From: Congeria kusceri
Taxonomy: Eukaryota; Mollusca; Bivalvia; Myida; Dreissenidae
Direction: 5' to 3'
Assembly: GCA_027627225.1 (NCBI GenBank)
Contig: CM051027.1
Location: 87,652,451 to 87,716,450, forward strand
Length of the DNA: 64,000 nt
A program made the position numbers and the translations under genes. Below the pieces are notes generated by a model that worked only from the letters and a program-made list of their open reading frames with translations, made no database searches and had not been told where the DNA came from. Positions 11,259 to 26,200 of this stretch are shown here, in pieces (the stretch's first letter is position 1; each line of letters opens with the position of its first letter).

Positions 11259-14200
11259 CTGTCAATTTATAGAATATATTTTCTTATACAATATTCTGTT
11301 TAGACATTGACAGACATTTAAATAATTATCTTGACGGTTATAAACAACACGATTACTGGGAACAACTGGAACGAACATTCGTGATGTCATTGAAAATCAC
11401 ATATGAAAATGAAGAGTGTGCGACGTTATGGGAAAACTCTGGTTAGAGGGAATAATCTGAAATAGACATACATAATAAAATTTGCTATAAACGAGCATAT
11501 ACCAAGAGATTTTAACTGATATTTTGGAACAACAATGTACATTTACAAGAAACGTGAATCGACCACAGTCTAATTAACTAAGCCTTATTTTCACTCAACT
11601 TATGCTAGTTCAATAAGATCAATAATACTTATAATGTCGCAAAATTTATTGATAATTACGAACATCCAGGTCAGCCGTTAAGTTGATTTAACATTTGTGT
11701 ATATAGATTCACTGACATTTGACAGTTATATGTGCTACACAATAAGCAATTGTTGGAACACTGAGTACTATTATACGAATGTTATTGCTTGGCGACACAA
11801 AAGAAAACGACAATTGTTTTATTCTTTTCATGGAAATTAAAAAGTGCATATTTGCATGTAAACGGAAAGAAATTATCCCAAACTTTTCAGGTCTGAAAAC
11901 TAGTCTAAAATTAGCGTTAAAGATTTATACAAGCACACAATATGCACCCAATAAAGATTTCTATTGGACAGTTATAAGACTTCTCTGTAATTAGTATGTT
12001 TAAAATATTTATTCCATAGTTCAGTACTAGTATAGTAATGTTTTGTACACATGGTGTGTTGTGCTGTGTATAAATTGTATACCCAGTTTAAATGTACCAT
12101 CGTGCATATATATTAAAATTTGCTTGCATAATATGATGTGTATTATGTAATTCTGAAATCAATATAGAGTATAGTATATTAGATTATTGCAAAGCAGTCG
12201 TGTACTGACAGCAACTAGTAGACCTTGCATAATTATGTTTTGTTTTATTTTGTATTGTGTATATTATGAAATGAATTAAACTGTTAAACAGGAAAAAAAA
12301 TAAAATAATATTATACGAATGACCTGTTATGCATAAGACTAGGTCTTGTTGACGTATCTGAGAAAGCATTTTGTTGAAGAGGTGCATACTATTATTAATA
12401 CGCAGTCAAACTGTACGTTGATATACGATTATTACCAACTAAATGGCGGCCCAAAAGCTTGTATATTTTAATGCAGTAATATTTGTTTAGAGATATAAAT
12501 GTGTTTAAATTCCGTTTCATTAATCGCAATTATCTGCATTAGTATACAATTAAAAGTATAATCAGAGCAGTGCCTTTTTTGTTGTGTAACAATTATTGGT
12601 TTATTTGCTTTTTATTGCCGCCAATACGCTACATAATTAATAAAACAATCATTGGTATAAGCTTAGTTTGTGTGTGTAATTAGCACTGACCCAGATGCCT
12701 GCTAACAGATACCTTGCTACTGCAGTTCTAAATGTTTTTGCTGATAGTTACCGTTTTGTTTGGCATGGAGATGAGAGCCACCTGGTCGGCGGCCCTATAC
12801 GGACTCCATATTTCGAGGAACTTGCTGTAGGAGCTCGCGTAAGCCGGGTTGATGTAGCCGGGGTCAACCAAGGGGTCTGCAGGGCAACAGAGCAAGTAGG
12901 AAGATTAAGTAAGCTTATGAAGTCGGTTACGAAATTTCTTCTGAATAGGCAAGTAGTAAGAGGGACAGCAAGCTTATAAAGAAAACGATCACGAAATTAC
13001 GTTGTATGAGCAGTAGAAAGGTCCTAACAACAACATAAGGTTTTTTGTTAAACACTAGTGAACCAGTATTATGTCATATGGCTTGTTAATATATATCATC
13101 TCTACGTGCGATTATAAATGATACATTCCATATTGTTTAGAAAGCATAGACTTAACATTGGACACCTATTTACATGGGAACTCCTTTATCATACAAAATG
13201 TATGTCTTGTGATCAAAGCCTCAACAGAAACGACGTTGTAATGGTGTATAAAACGCATTGAAGTCATCTTTGTTATAACGTAACATTTTACAGCAAACAA
13301 GACTAAGTAAATGAAAAACTTACAACTTGGCCTTGCCGCAACCAACCTGAAACAAAAAAAAGCACAAAACTGTTAAGTGATGTAAGGCAATAGATCTACG
13401 TTTGAAGAGTTGCAACCAGGAATTCTTGAAAAATCATCGTGTTTATCATTAGAGTTTAACTTACGTATCCGTGTCCCTTTCATTCTCGCTATATTTCGCC
13501 TTGGCATGTCTGAAACAGTAATTACAAAAGTTAACTGAATATTAATATTTTGTTAAATTAACTTATGTTAAATGTCTACTATATGTACCGATAATGTTTC
13601 TGTCACTCCTATTGAAGATTTGGTTTTGTTAATGGCGGTGCCACTACTACTTAGACTACTCTTGCTGCTGATGTTGACCATGCTTCTGAAACTACTAATC
13701 GTGCTGCAATTTCCCGTACTACTACTGGAAATATGACTACTACTTAAGTTAGTAACTTATTTTATCCTATGACTACAGCCAAATCGATCGAATAACAACC
13801 CATCGTATAAACTTTAGCTTTATCCTTTCGATATTTTAGCACATGTTTATTCGACCGTTATTTTTAGAACGCTATGTTTTTCAACGATTTTCAATTTGAC
13901 GTCATACCAACTGATGACCTTTGTACTAAACAAAACAACCAGTTTTAACCTTTTTTTTTATTCTAACATACTTTCACGCCGTTGACAAGTTTTGTCGTGC
14001 ATCTGTTCATAATATGGGTACAGTTTGCCGTCTCTGAATAGAATGACAACCTTGTGAATGTGATGTTTTATGTAGACATATTGCAGATATATTTAGTTAT
14101 TTACTTAGCTTTAAAACGGCTGATTGTTTTTCGCAATAAATAGAACATTACATGGTTTACCTCATTGCTATTCAGACAGACGCATCAAAAAGGCCAAGCT

Positions 14201-17200
14201 ACAGCAATGTTACTGATATAATGTAATTATCCCTTCTTGAACTGAAGTTGGCTTCAAAAATGTAAGTTTAACAAATTGTTAATTAAACAGGTAGATTGTG
14301 TTTTCTTAGTTGCTATTGTTTGCAATAAATTCGCTATCTTTCACAAGATAAAGTGTAGGTGATCAGAAACCTTTCCCTTATTATGCATATTGTCAGTCAG
14401 TATTATATTAATTATTATGCGCATAATAAACACTTTATAACAATTTTGAAACTGACAGTTGATAAATTAATGTGCCTATGTATAAAATGGTAATGTTTAA
14501 AGTTTGAATATATATCAAGTGATTTTACGACGATTTCATTTTTATATATTGGCCATTACTACAACAATGACCAGCTACAACTGCAAGTGAAAGTTAATAA
14601 AAACTTCGCAGCCAAACTTATAATTGAAATTATGTATGATTTTGATATTTAACAAGGTGCAATGCCTTAACTCGTAAAAAAGATGCCATAACTTACTAAA
14701 AAGATACTACACACAGACGATCTTTTGTTAAGACAAAACAGCTGCAAATATAATGCTTGAGGATACAACTTTCCACGTACTGCTTGTCATGATCGGTGAA
14801 GGAGCCTCGAGGGGTGATCAGTGCGAATGCCTCGTCAAGAAGCGTGTGCATCCGGTTTCGAGCCTCCTGGAGGTTTTCTCCTTCCGCGGCGTCATCGACC
14901 TGAAACATTTCTTCTACATGAACTGTTTGCAACATTTGCACCAAGACAGTGTAGAAGCGTAGTTTCGTCAAGTCAAAGTTCAATAAAGCATATTCAAAAA
15001 GATCTTTGCCAACTCATACATTGTGCGAAGAATAAGCAAATGCGCTTCTGTTAACTCATTCCATTACCAACTTTAGAAGAAAAAATATGTAATTTAAAAG
15101 AAATAAATCTTTAGTATAATAATTGTATTTAAATGCAAACTATAATATATTACTACTGACTTAAATGCTGGTATTTGAGAATTGTATGCATTTTTTTAAA
15201 CTAATTTGAATTGTTTGAACACGAATACAAATTGAGTACTAAAAGCTTTTGAATGACTAGTTACCGGCGTTTGTGTAAATGTTGGTCTCGAGGGCGATTC
15301 GTTTTTACTGCCCGTTCCACTGAAATTGAAACAACAAAATATATATAAAAAGTTAATAAAATACACATTTCTGATCACCGTGCTCTTGTTATAACCCATA
15401 GCTATTACAAAGATATTTGGAAAACTTTTCATTTAGAACTGCTTGTCACGAATCAACTATATACTTTATCAAAGAAGTAAAGTTTAGTTATGTTTGCATT
15501 GTTTTGTCCATTCAAGTCCACGATGATAACAACATATGTTGACATTTTGCCCATATAAATCTACGATGGCTACAATATTCATGGACATTTGGAAACACAC
15601 ACCTAATGGATAACATTTTAAATTTCCAAGCGACTTTGCAACATAACATGGCGTTTCCTTGTCGGATTGGTTCACAAACAGAACGTTTTCGTCAATTTCG
15701 TGATCTGATGGGATTTCGTTGATCAAGAACATGCTGTCAGAGCTCGCCAAGCCGATATTCATTCCGGATGTGTCTAACAATTTGGACAAGTAGTATGAGA
15801 CAATCAATTGTTCTCGTCATACCATGTAATCAAATATATACATACAATACTATAGTCGATTTAAATGTAGATGATAATGAGGGGTTAAACCATTTACTGA
15901 GAACGGTGGAATCGTGATTTTTCTGTTTATAAACACTCTGCACTCGTCTGTATTTATCAAGCACCTGATTTAACTGATTAGATTCGTCAATGTTTATAAC
16001 GATTCTCATTTCCACTTACCGATTGTAGTAGTTCGATTATAAAGGGTACACTGTATCACAAAAGGTTTTGTGTATTTTTTTAAAAACACGAATATCAAAT
16101 AAACTCTCATTGTAATATGAATATTGTATATTCAAATAAAATTGTTGGGGAAGCAATGTTAGCCGTTTTATAAATAATTAAACAGTTAAATTACATACAT
16201 TTTATTCCAAACTACCAATAGCCTTACAATAGCAAATACTGCACGATATATTATAGAAACACGAGGGCCACGATGGCCCTAGGTCGCTCACCTGAGTAAA
16301 TGGCATCATAATGACTTATAACAAGTGGGCCAAATGGCACTCAATCCCTTACCGGAGTATAAAGATCTGGGCCTTGCAGTTTCAGGAGAAGATGTGTATA
16401 GTCAATATAAACCATGTGACCCACAGGGCGTGGCAACTTTCTACCCCAGGGGTATAATTTGAACAATATTTGTAGAGGACCACTTTACAATATTACAAAC
16501 CAAATATAAAACCATTGGGCTTTGCGGTTTGAGAGAATATATTTTAAGTCATTTTGCTATTTAAATCTATATAAACTATGTGTCCCATAGGGCGTGGCCA
16601 TTTTTACCCTAGGGGCATCTTTTGAACCATCTTTGTAGAGGACCACTAATGTTACATACCAATTACAAGAAACGTGGAAATTTCCCGAAAACCAAATCTT
16701 TCGAACGAAATACATCAAAGCCAGCGCAGAAATGTTTAGGCTATTTTTAGTAATGATGACCTTGACCCCATCCACCAGATATGCAATCCCAAGCAAGGTC
16801 TTGATAAAAGATATATATGCATGAAGTTTCATTAAAATATCTCAATACGTTTCCCAGTTATTGAGCGGAAACTGTTGTTCTGTTTTTAGTAACAGTGACC
16901 TTGAACTTGACCCGACTCACCCAATATGCAATCGCAAGTGAGGTCTTGATATAAGGTATCTACGTATGAAGTTTCATTAAAATATCTCAGTGCGTTCTTA
17001 AGTTATTGAACATAAACCGTTTTTCTATTTTTAGTAACTGTGACCTTGACGCCACCCACCACATATGTAATCCCAGGCGAGGTCTCGATTTGAGGTATCT
17101 ATGTAGTAAGTTTCATAAAAATATCTCAATGCGTTCTCAAGTTATTGAGCGGAAACCATTTTTCTATTTTTATTAACAGTGACCTTGACCTTGATCCCAC

Positions 17201-20200
17201 CCACCCCATATGCAATCACATTCGAGGTCTCGATAAAATGTTTCCAACCAAATATGAAACCCCTGGGCCTTGTGGTTTCAGACGAGAAGAATTTTAAAAT
17301 TATTTTGCCATTTACGTCTTTATAAACCATGTGAGCCCCGGGGTGTGGCCAGTTTTGACCCCGTGGCATCTGTATTCTCGCGGTATCTCTATTTCCGCGG
17401 TTATTGTTTATCTTTTGATTGTCATGCTTAATTGTCAAACCTACTGTTGGTTTTCTTAAAGAAAATAATAAGTTACAAATGATTTTATTTGGACACAAAC
17501 AAGTTATATGACGTCAAATAATAAATCTTTAAAAATTTCGTATCATCTTGGAGCCATCAGTAGACATTAAACGGTCATTGTATACACTTTCGTCTGCTTA
17601 CAGTGCTTAGGTTAATGTGTAGGAGAACTCACAATTTTGTTTCGTAATATTTATAAAAGGTTACAATCCAACAATTTTTAGTTTATTTGTGTTTGTATAT
17701 ATATCAGTAAACTTATTTCAAAACAAACGTTTTAGCGCGATATTACCGATGACGTAATTTTTCAAGATGGCCGCATGGTGCATTGAAAAAGACAATAATT
17801 TAAGAACGAATAATGTGTTTTATAACAAAAGTTTAGTTGTTATTTCGTGAAAAGGTTGAATTAATTGGATAATATTGAAAAAAAAAGTTTGGTTAGTTGC
17901 TTTTGCTCAAATTATTAGATTAAATGTTAACTACCGGCAGAATACAGATGAACACGGTACAATCGTGGAAATCCTTTAGTGGACACAATGTCAACATATC
18001 AAGGAATGTTTGATAGCACTGTATATTGCATTGGCTGTACAATGTTTTTTATTTATAATATATTTAACGCTTTTCAAATACAAAACATTAATTATTTTTG
18101 ACTACAGAATATAGTTTTGGCCCAAAAGTAGTACCAGTGACATGTACAAATTTCGTCGATTAAATTTCCCCAGCGTCATCGTCACGTCATGGCTCTGTTC
18201 GTCATGATTATTTGACTAAACAATTAATCCGTCCATCACTTATTGGAACAATTTTTTGTAGAGGACCACTATACAACATTACATACGAAATATGAAATCT
18301 CTGGGCCTTGCGGTTTCAGAAAAGAAGCTTTTTAAAGTCATTTTGCTAGTTAAGTCTATACATGTATAAACATTGTGACCCCCGGGGTGTGGCCAGTTGT
18401 GACTCCAGGGGCATCATTTGAACAATCTTTGTTGAGGACCACTATACAATGTTACATGCCAAATATGAAACCTCTGGGCCTTGCGATTTCAGAGGAGAAT
18501 ACTTTTTAAGTCATTTTGCTAGTTAAGTCTATTTAAACCATCTGAGCCATGGGGTGTGGCCAATTTTGACCCCAGGGGCATCATTTGAAAAATCTTTGTA
18601 GAGGACCACTATAAAATGTTACATACCAAATATGAAACCTCTGGGCCTTGCGGTTTCAGAAACGAAGATTTTTACAGTAATTTTGATATTTAAGTCTATA
18701 TAAACTATGTGAGCCCCGGGGTGTGGCCAGTTTTGACCCCAGGGGCATTATTTGAACAATCTTTGCAGAGGACCACTATACAATATTACATACCAAATAT
18801 GAAACCTCCGGACCTTAAGGTTTTAGAGGGGAAGATTTTTAAAGTCATTTTGCTATTCAAGGCTATATAAACCATGTGACTTCCGGGGTGTGGCCAGTTT
18901 TGACACCAGGGGCATCATTTGAACAATCTTCGTAGAGGACCACTATAAAATGTTACATACCAAATATGAAACCTCTGGGCCTTGCGGTTTCAGAAAAGTC
19001 ATTTTGCTATTTCAGTCTATATAAACCATGTGAGCCCCAGGGTGTGGACAGTTGGGACCCCAGGGGCATAATTCAGAGGAGAAGATTTTTAAAGTAATTT
19101 TGCTATTCAAGACTATATAAGCCATGTGACTTCCGGGGTGTGGCCAGTTTTGACCCCAGGGGCATAATTTGAACAATCTTTGTAGAGGACCACTTTACAA
19201 TGTTACATACCAAATATGAACAATGTTACATACCAAATATGAAACCTCTAGGCCTTGCCGTTTTAGAGAAGTAGATTTTTCAATTAATTTTGCTATTTTA
19301 CTCTATATAAAGTTTCATATAATGGAGAATAATTTACAATTGACGTATATTAAGATTGACCTAATCATGCTAATTTTGTTCAAGAAATTTATTGACTGAT
19401 AATGGATTCATTGTGATTGGTTTACTTAGAGAGTAATTGTAATTTACTATAAATAAGTTAACCGTATAGATGTCACTTAAGGACAATAAACAACAATGTA
19501 CGCCTTGTGCAAACTGTGAAACCGTTATCACAAGATTTTGTTATTTGTGGATACAATGCGTCATATTCTCGCCTCATACAAACCGTTAATTCGCGGCCCT
19601 TGTAAAGACGTGGCCCCCCTGCCAGTAATCAATTGTCGTTAATCGGACATGTTTGGCATGTGTTGTAAAAACGTTACATTGCCCCCGCCCTCCTGCTAGG
19701 AAGGAAATACGACTGGAATTCATGTTAACTTTGCAATCAAACTGCAAAAAAACATGTTTAAAAAAAGAAATTGTGTTCTTTAAATAAATTTGAAAAATCG
19801 AATATTCGTATTCGTTTTTTATATTCGAATATTATCCTTTATTCGAATATTCGAATATTCGGTCGCATCCCTAATATAAACCATGTGAGCCCCGGGGTGT
19901 GGCCAGTTGTGGCCCAGGGGGCATCATTTGAACAATCTTTGCAGAGGACCACTATACAATGTTACATACCAAATATGAAACCTCTGGGCCTTGCGGTTTC
20001 AGAGGAGAAGATTTTTAAAGTCAGTTTGCTGTTCAAGTCTATATAAAACATATGACTCCTGGGGTGTGGCCAGTTTTGTTGCCAGAGGCATCATTTGAAC
20101 TTTGTAGAGGACCACTATGCAATGTTACATACCAATTATGAAACCTCGGGGCCTTGCAGTTTAAGAGGAAAGGATTTTTAAAGTGATTTTGCTATTCAAG

Positions 20201-23200
20201 TCTATATAAACCATGTGACCCCCAGGGCGTGGCCAGTTTTGACACCAGGGGAATAATTTGAATAATCTTTGTAGAGGACCCTTCGAGGATGTCACATATC
20301 AAATATGAAAGCTCCAAGCCGTGTGGTTTCAGAGAATCAGATTTTAAAAGTTTTCAGTTTTTAAATCTATTTTTAGCTCTGGTGACCTACATATTCAGAG
20401 GACCGGAACGTTTTCAACAATTTTGAAAGAGAGTCACTAAAGGATCATTCCTGCGAAGTTTGGTGAAAATCTTTCCAGTGGCTTAGGAGGAGATGTTCTT
20501 TGAATGAAAATGTTGACGCACGACGCACGACGGACAAAAGGTGATCCTAAAAGCTCACCATGAGCACGATGTGCTGAGGTGAGCTAAAAACAACAAATAT
20601 CTTAGTATAAAAACAACTTTCAATAGATCTTTGGAACAGAAACAAGTTTGTCTCATACTACTGTCGTCAACGTCGTCGATCTCATTTTGTGAGTGTTGTT
20701 GTTGTCCATCGAGCCTCATTCCATAGCCACTGTTTGACATAGCTGCCACATTTCTATTCCCTTCATAGGATAGAGAGACTTTTGCTTTAGTCCTATGACA
20801 CTCTTCTCTATTAAAAACGTCCACGTCATTGATTTGAATTGTCACAGGCATTGACAGTTTCCTAGATAAATGGTTTGGCTCAATGAAAGTGCCAGCTGAT
20901 ACACAACGCCGCAGGGTCCTAGTAGTCCCCATCTTCTCCTCTATGAATTTATATTTTTGTCCATCCTTATCAAATATCGCTTGGGAAGATAGATAAAATC
21001 CATCGTCGCTTGAGTTATCCATGCTCATTATATATAACAACTTTTGTCTGTTGGATTTGTTCTCTAACCAAAACTTTTGAATGAAAGCTAGTATTTACAA
21101 GAACGTTATGATGAAGTTGTATGCGGTGTGATCCCACATTAAAGGGGTAAGTACAAAACTGTATGTTTTTGTTCATCAACAATAATATTGAGTAAATGTT
21201 GTTTTGGTGCCAAACATTAGATAATGTTTATCACACAGATACTATGACTATGAAATTCAGTTTTAATAATCATTGGCAATGTGGCTACCCTTTATTTTAT
21301 TAATTCAAAATAGTATTATAATATTGGCATTTATCAGGCAGACAAACTGCTCAGCGTGTGGTATATTAAAAGAACAAGCAATATATTTAGTTACAATAAG
21401 ACTTCTGTTTTATTTTTAAGATTTATCAATATAAATGTATTATTTTACAACCTTTGTCTTTTTATTAGATTATTAGAGTATGCATTTCGGAAAACATTCC
21501 AATTGTGTATTATCGTAAAATATCGAAACGGAAAATATAATATTGTACAATAATAAACCACATTTTAATGATTTTAATGCAGAACATAGTTATTTTGAAA
21601 TACCATTGGGATTTTCGAAAGAAAGTCGTCCCTTTAAGACATTTATTATACCATAGGTTTCTGTTTGCTGTAAAAAAGGACAATAAACTACTTCGTAATT
21701 AACTGCAAAAAGCCACTGGAAACTCAGGAACTTACGATTATGCTCTTTGATGTCATTTGTTATCAGGCAATGCAATCATGAAGAATGCATAAACATGGAG
21801 GTTTAAGATCGACCTAGGAGGCAGTTTATAGTGCAAGGTTTATTTAGGATTATGGATTAATACTGTTTGCTGAAACACATAAAAAAAGTTATTGAATACA
21901 AACAAATATGGAGTCGTAAGTGTATACATTTGTATAAATTATTCATTTTGACCAGAAAAAAAATCTTTTACCACAAACGTGTATATGCGAGTACGAATGT
22001 TGATGCCATGTTCAACAAATCAAAAAATAATATTGCAGTGTGCCTATGCTTCCACAAGAACATTATTGTGTCAAAAACAATTGCTAAATTATTAAATCTG
22101 AACTAAATATGTTTGTATATGTATATGTTTAATGTAACTTTATCGGTATATAACAAATTGTTCATAAATCAATCAAACAACATATGTTGGCGTAACGGAC
22201 TTCGAAAACGCATAAGCAAAGACCTCGTGCAGTAATACAATTTTTGATAACAAGTTTTGCAAACGATATATAACCTGCAAAGTTTGGCACATTGTGTCGG
22301 TGTCCATATTTCTAAAAACTCATACGTCGCGTTGCTTGGCAATCAAATTGTATGCCCAAACAAGCACATACGTCAAGGCTCATTCTTGTTCACGACAGTA
22401 ATAATTTCAAATACAAACAAGAAATGTCCTAAAAAAAGACAATCGGCGTTGAAATTAATATTGAGATGTCATTTTTTGCCCTAAACATAATACAAGAGGA
22501 CCAAGATGATCGGTTACGTGACTTCTCGACCTAAGATTTTTCAGTCCCTGCTAAGGAGACTTCTCGGACACGAGATTTTTCGGACACCATAAGAAAACGT
22601 ATCGGCCCCAAAATTAGTGTGAAATAAACTCAACAATTATTAATATATGTACCGTGTATAAACCGATCATATACCGCCCCATATTTTCGCCAGTGATACA
22701 TAAATATCCTATATACTTGTAGGCCTAATTTTGTGCTTGTCACAAGAAATCTTAACGCTATTGACAGGCAGACGTACGTAATGCAAGCTCAACAGGCAAC
22801 ATTGTACGTTGTGACCGACTGTCATGCTCGTGAATTGTAGCAGTGTAATTGCTATTTATAGAGCGCGCCGATTATGTTGGCTAAACAAAATAGTTAGTTC
22901 ATTTAATATGTGAATGAATATAGCATTATGATTATGATATACAATAAGTAAAATTGTTCAGAATTGTGTTCAGTTCTAGAGTGTATGTCGAAGATATGTT
23001 TATAACATAATTTTAACCGTTTATGTAAACGATTATGTAAATTTTTATCCCCAAAAGTATGCAACAGTTATTGGTATACATTAAACCATTGTTGCAAGTT
23101 TGCATTCCCTAACAGAAATGAACACTGTCAACTCAATTATTTTCTGTATCAAGGTGGAATCACGCACTCCTCCTGCACCGATATACAACATACACACACG

Positions 23201-26200
23201 TAAATAGAAATTTCAGTGTGAATAGCACTTACCTGCCAATGTTCACGCTGCTAACGGTGGTGCTCGGCATACCTAGAATGGACTGTGTGCTAGACCCTTA
23301 AAAATTTGGACAATATTAATATTAAGACGCTTCTCAGATATTGCAGCTAAATACATATAAACATGTATCGCATGGACGAAATACTTGCATAGTTCTGCTT
23401 TTAAGATTTTAAATAAATAAAAAGGTGTTATGGTCCGCCGACGTTTTCCTAGCCCTTGACAGAGAGTTGTATCAAACCAAAAAGTAATCGTTTGTATATG
23501 TTACTTAAACATAAACATTACTCATATGTTTTTATTTGCAGTATTTGTGACAGTTTTTAGCAATATAAAATAGGTCATATTACGACTATGCTGGTTGTTT
23601 AAAGAACGACAACTTCGGCATGAACACGGAAAAAAAGAGAATAGTTTATTGCATCCCATTGTATGTACGGTAGATCGTTCTAGCCGGCGTTGGTTTGGCT
23701 GTTTATTTTAAGATTGTGTTAATATATTTTATTATATCTATTTATGTTTTCTGTAAGCACTTAGGCAAACTCACCGTTAGTATCCAAATATTTCTCGCTA
23801 TTTCTTCGTTTGTTCTTTTCCTTTTCTGTCTTCAAATGGTCTTTGATGTTTTCAGTGTCCTTTAAAAAAAAAAAAATTAAAGACCTTTTTATATTTTCAA
23901 TTAAATTATATGCATAATAAATGATACTATTTTAAGTTTACAATGCCTTAAACTCCAACAATGAAAACATAAACACATTGTCAATATAATTTAACATTTT
24001 GCAGTTCGCACATTTTTGCAACATCTGACTTCCAGTCTGGCCAAACGTGCACCATCTCCCTAATGGTTACGTGTTTTAGGTGCTGATTTTAATCAGATTT
24101 TGTGACATTTACATAAAAATATGACATGCCTTGCGCATGCGTAGTTAACCCTTACCTCAGAAAAACTGGACTGAAAATGGTCATTCCTGTTACTTCTGTT
24201 ATTCCTCGATGCGTCCGAGTGGAAACTGCTAGAAGCCATTTCTACCATCTCACCAGCCGGATCTTTGAAGGACAATTCATCGCAAAAGAAAATGATATTT
24301 CAAACATATGCGATTTAATGGTTGCCTTTTTCGGTTTTAAACTTTCAACATATTTTTCATGAGCATTATGAGTTATATTAAAAGTTTTTAATACAAACAC
24401 ACGTTTGAAATATATAGTGTCCATGAATTTAAAATTATATAACTTGTGCCTGTGTATTGAGAGGATTGTGTGCAGAGCTGTAAGAAACATTTAATAAAAA
24501 CACATGCACTTGCATAATATGAAATACCGGTACTTGGATTCACCAACATAATGATGGAAATGAATTAATGTAATAATACATCTGAAAAATATCATGATCT
24601 GCTATGCAGGTGGGTTCAACGAATTACCACAGTAGATCGTTACCTATAGCGTTTTTGCTGCTTCGTCCTCCCTTGCGAACTGGCGGTGCTAATTTGCCTG
24701 GGAAAGTTCTTGGAGATTTAGACGGCGTCAAACTGATACAAAACATTGGCAAATTGCACCGCTTATATAAAATACAATATGCATATATGTATATGGTAAT
24801 AACATAGTGGTTGTTGAATGTACATACATGTTCACAGTCTTATAATTGTTTAAGAATGTGAATGCATCTCTGAAATCCACTTGCCTATACAATCAGTTAT
24901 GTATAACTTGTTTAAAGGATTTTCTTCTTGAAAGTGTCGGAAAGGGTGGAAAAAAATATTTCTTCTTACACGGCCAAACATTTTAATCTTGCAATTTGTA
25001 TCTAAAAATAAAAAAATATTTTTATATAAGCATTATATATATTTAAAAATGTTAAGCATTGATGTCAGCTTCAAATTTATCATCATAATGTCTCATTTGC
25101 AGTGCAGTTCTCACTGGTGTTTTAGTCATACATTGATACACAGTAATACCATATTGATAGCACAATTGAGCATTCCGATGTTTAAAATATTTGGCGCTGT
25201 GGGCGGCATATACGTTTAACAATTTATAAAAAAGAAAATATTACTAAAATATTTTCCAACGAACCTTTCCCTAACAACACGCTGTGACATGGATGTTGTC
25301 TGAACGAGTGTTTCCTCCTCAATTGCCTGCTGGTCCGACTGTTTATCAGTCCTATCTACCTCGTACGAGCGACCTTTCTTCAGACTGAACGTGCTGCTCT
25401 GATGAACCATTGGTTTCTTGGACGGACTCGGTGGCAGTGATCTGCTGTGCTTGGTATCAGGCTGGACATTTCAGAATTTGAGTCTAATTTTAGTTTTGCG
25501 ATACACGGATATCAAATTATGTTCTTTGGTTAAAACAGACAAATGAATAACCTCTTTGCGTTGAAGCACAAAACAACAGGTTCAAGTTCATTGTAACAAA
25601 CGCAATGTATTCACTTATACATTATCTAATAGTTCGAACTTGCCCAGTACACTAAGTTTATTTGATGCAAAGAATGAACTCCGCTTATATCCAATAAAAA
25701 AGTTGAAATTTGACTTTAAGGACTCATTTACATCAATGTACAATAAATTATATGTATGTGTGTGATTTATTGTTGTATTGAAAAATAATACCTTTTTCGC
25801 CGTCTCCGGCTCGATGGACATGAGTTCAGGTTCGCCATCATCTTGCTCCCTTTGTTTCTGTGCACAACACTTGCAGTAGATGCATATAGCAATGCACACG
25901 ATCACCAGTACACCACCCACCCCTCCTGCAATGGCGCCTATTATCCAGATCTGAATGCCATCAGTGCTTGGGGTAACTGGCGTCACCGTCGGGATATACG
26001 CTGTAAATCAACATAGAATGTTGATTCTTTGGTTATTATTTTACGTGTCTATATATTTTTATGCATTTATTTTACGCATATACATATTATTAGGAATATC
26101 AATACATGCTCTTATAATAATAATTATCGAATCAATTTTTAAAAAAAGTTATCGGCTTTCTTAGGAAATGTATACTACAAATATAAATAACTCTTACTCT

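Noticed and set aside
11779..11994. 71-codon plus-strand frame in the last KIAA1549-like intron
   Set aside because: Low-complexity AT-rich translation without signals or family resemblance.
16557..17498. Frames of 91 and 118 codons on the minus strand
   Set aside because: They are translations of family B and D tandem repeats.
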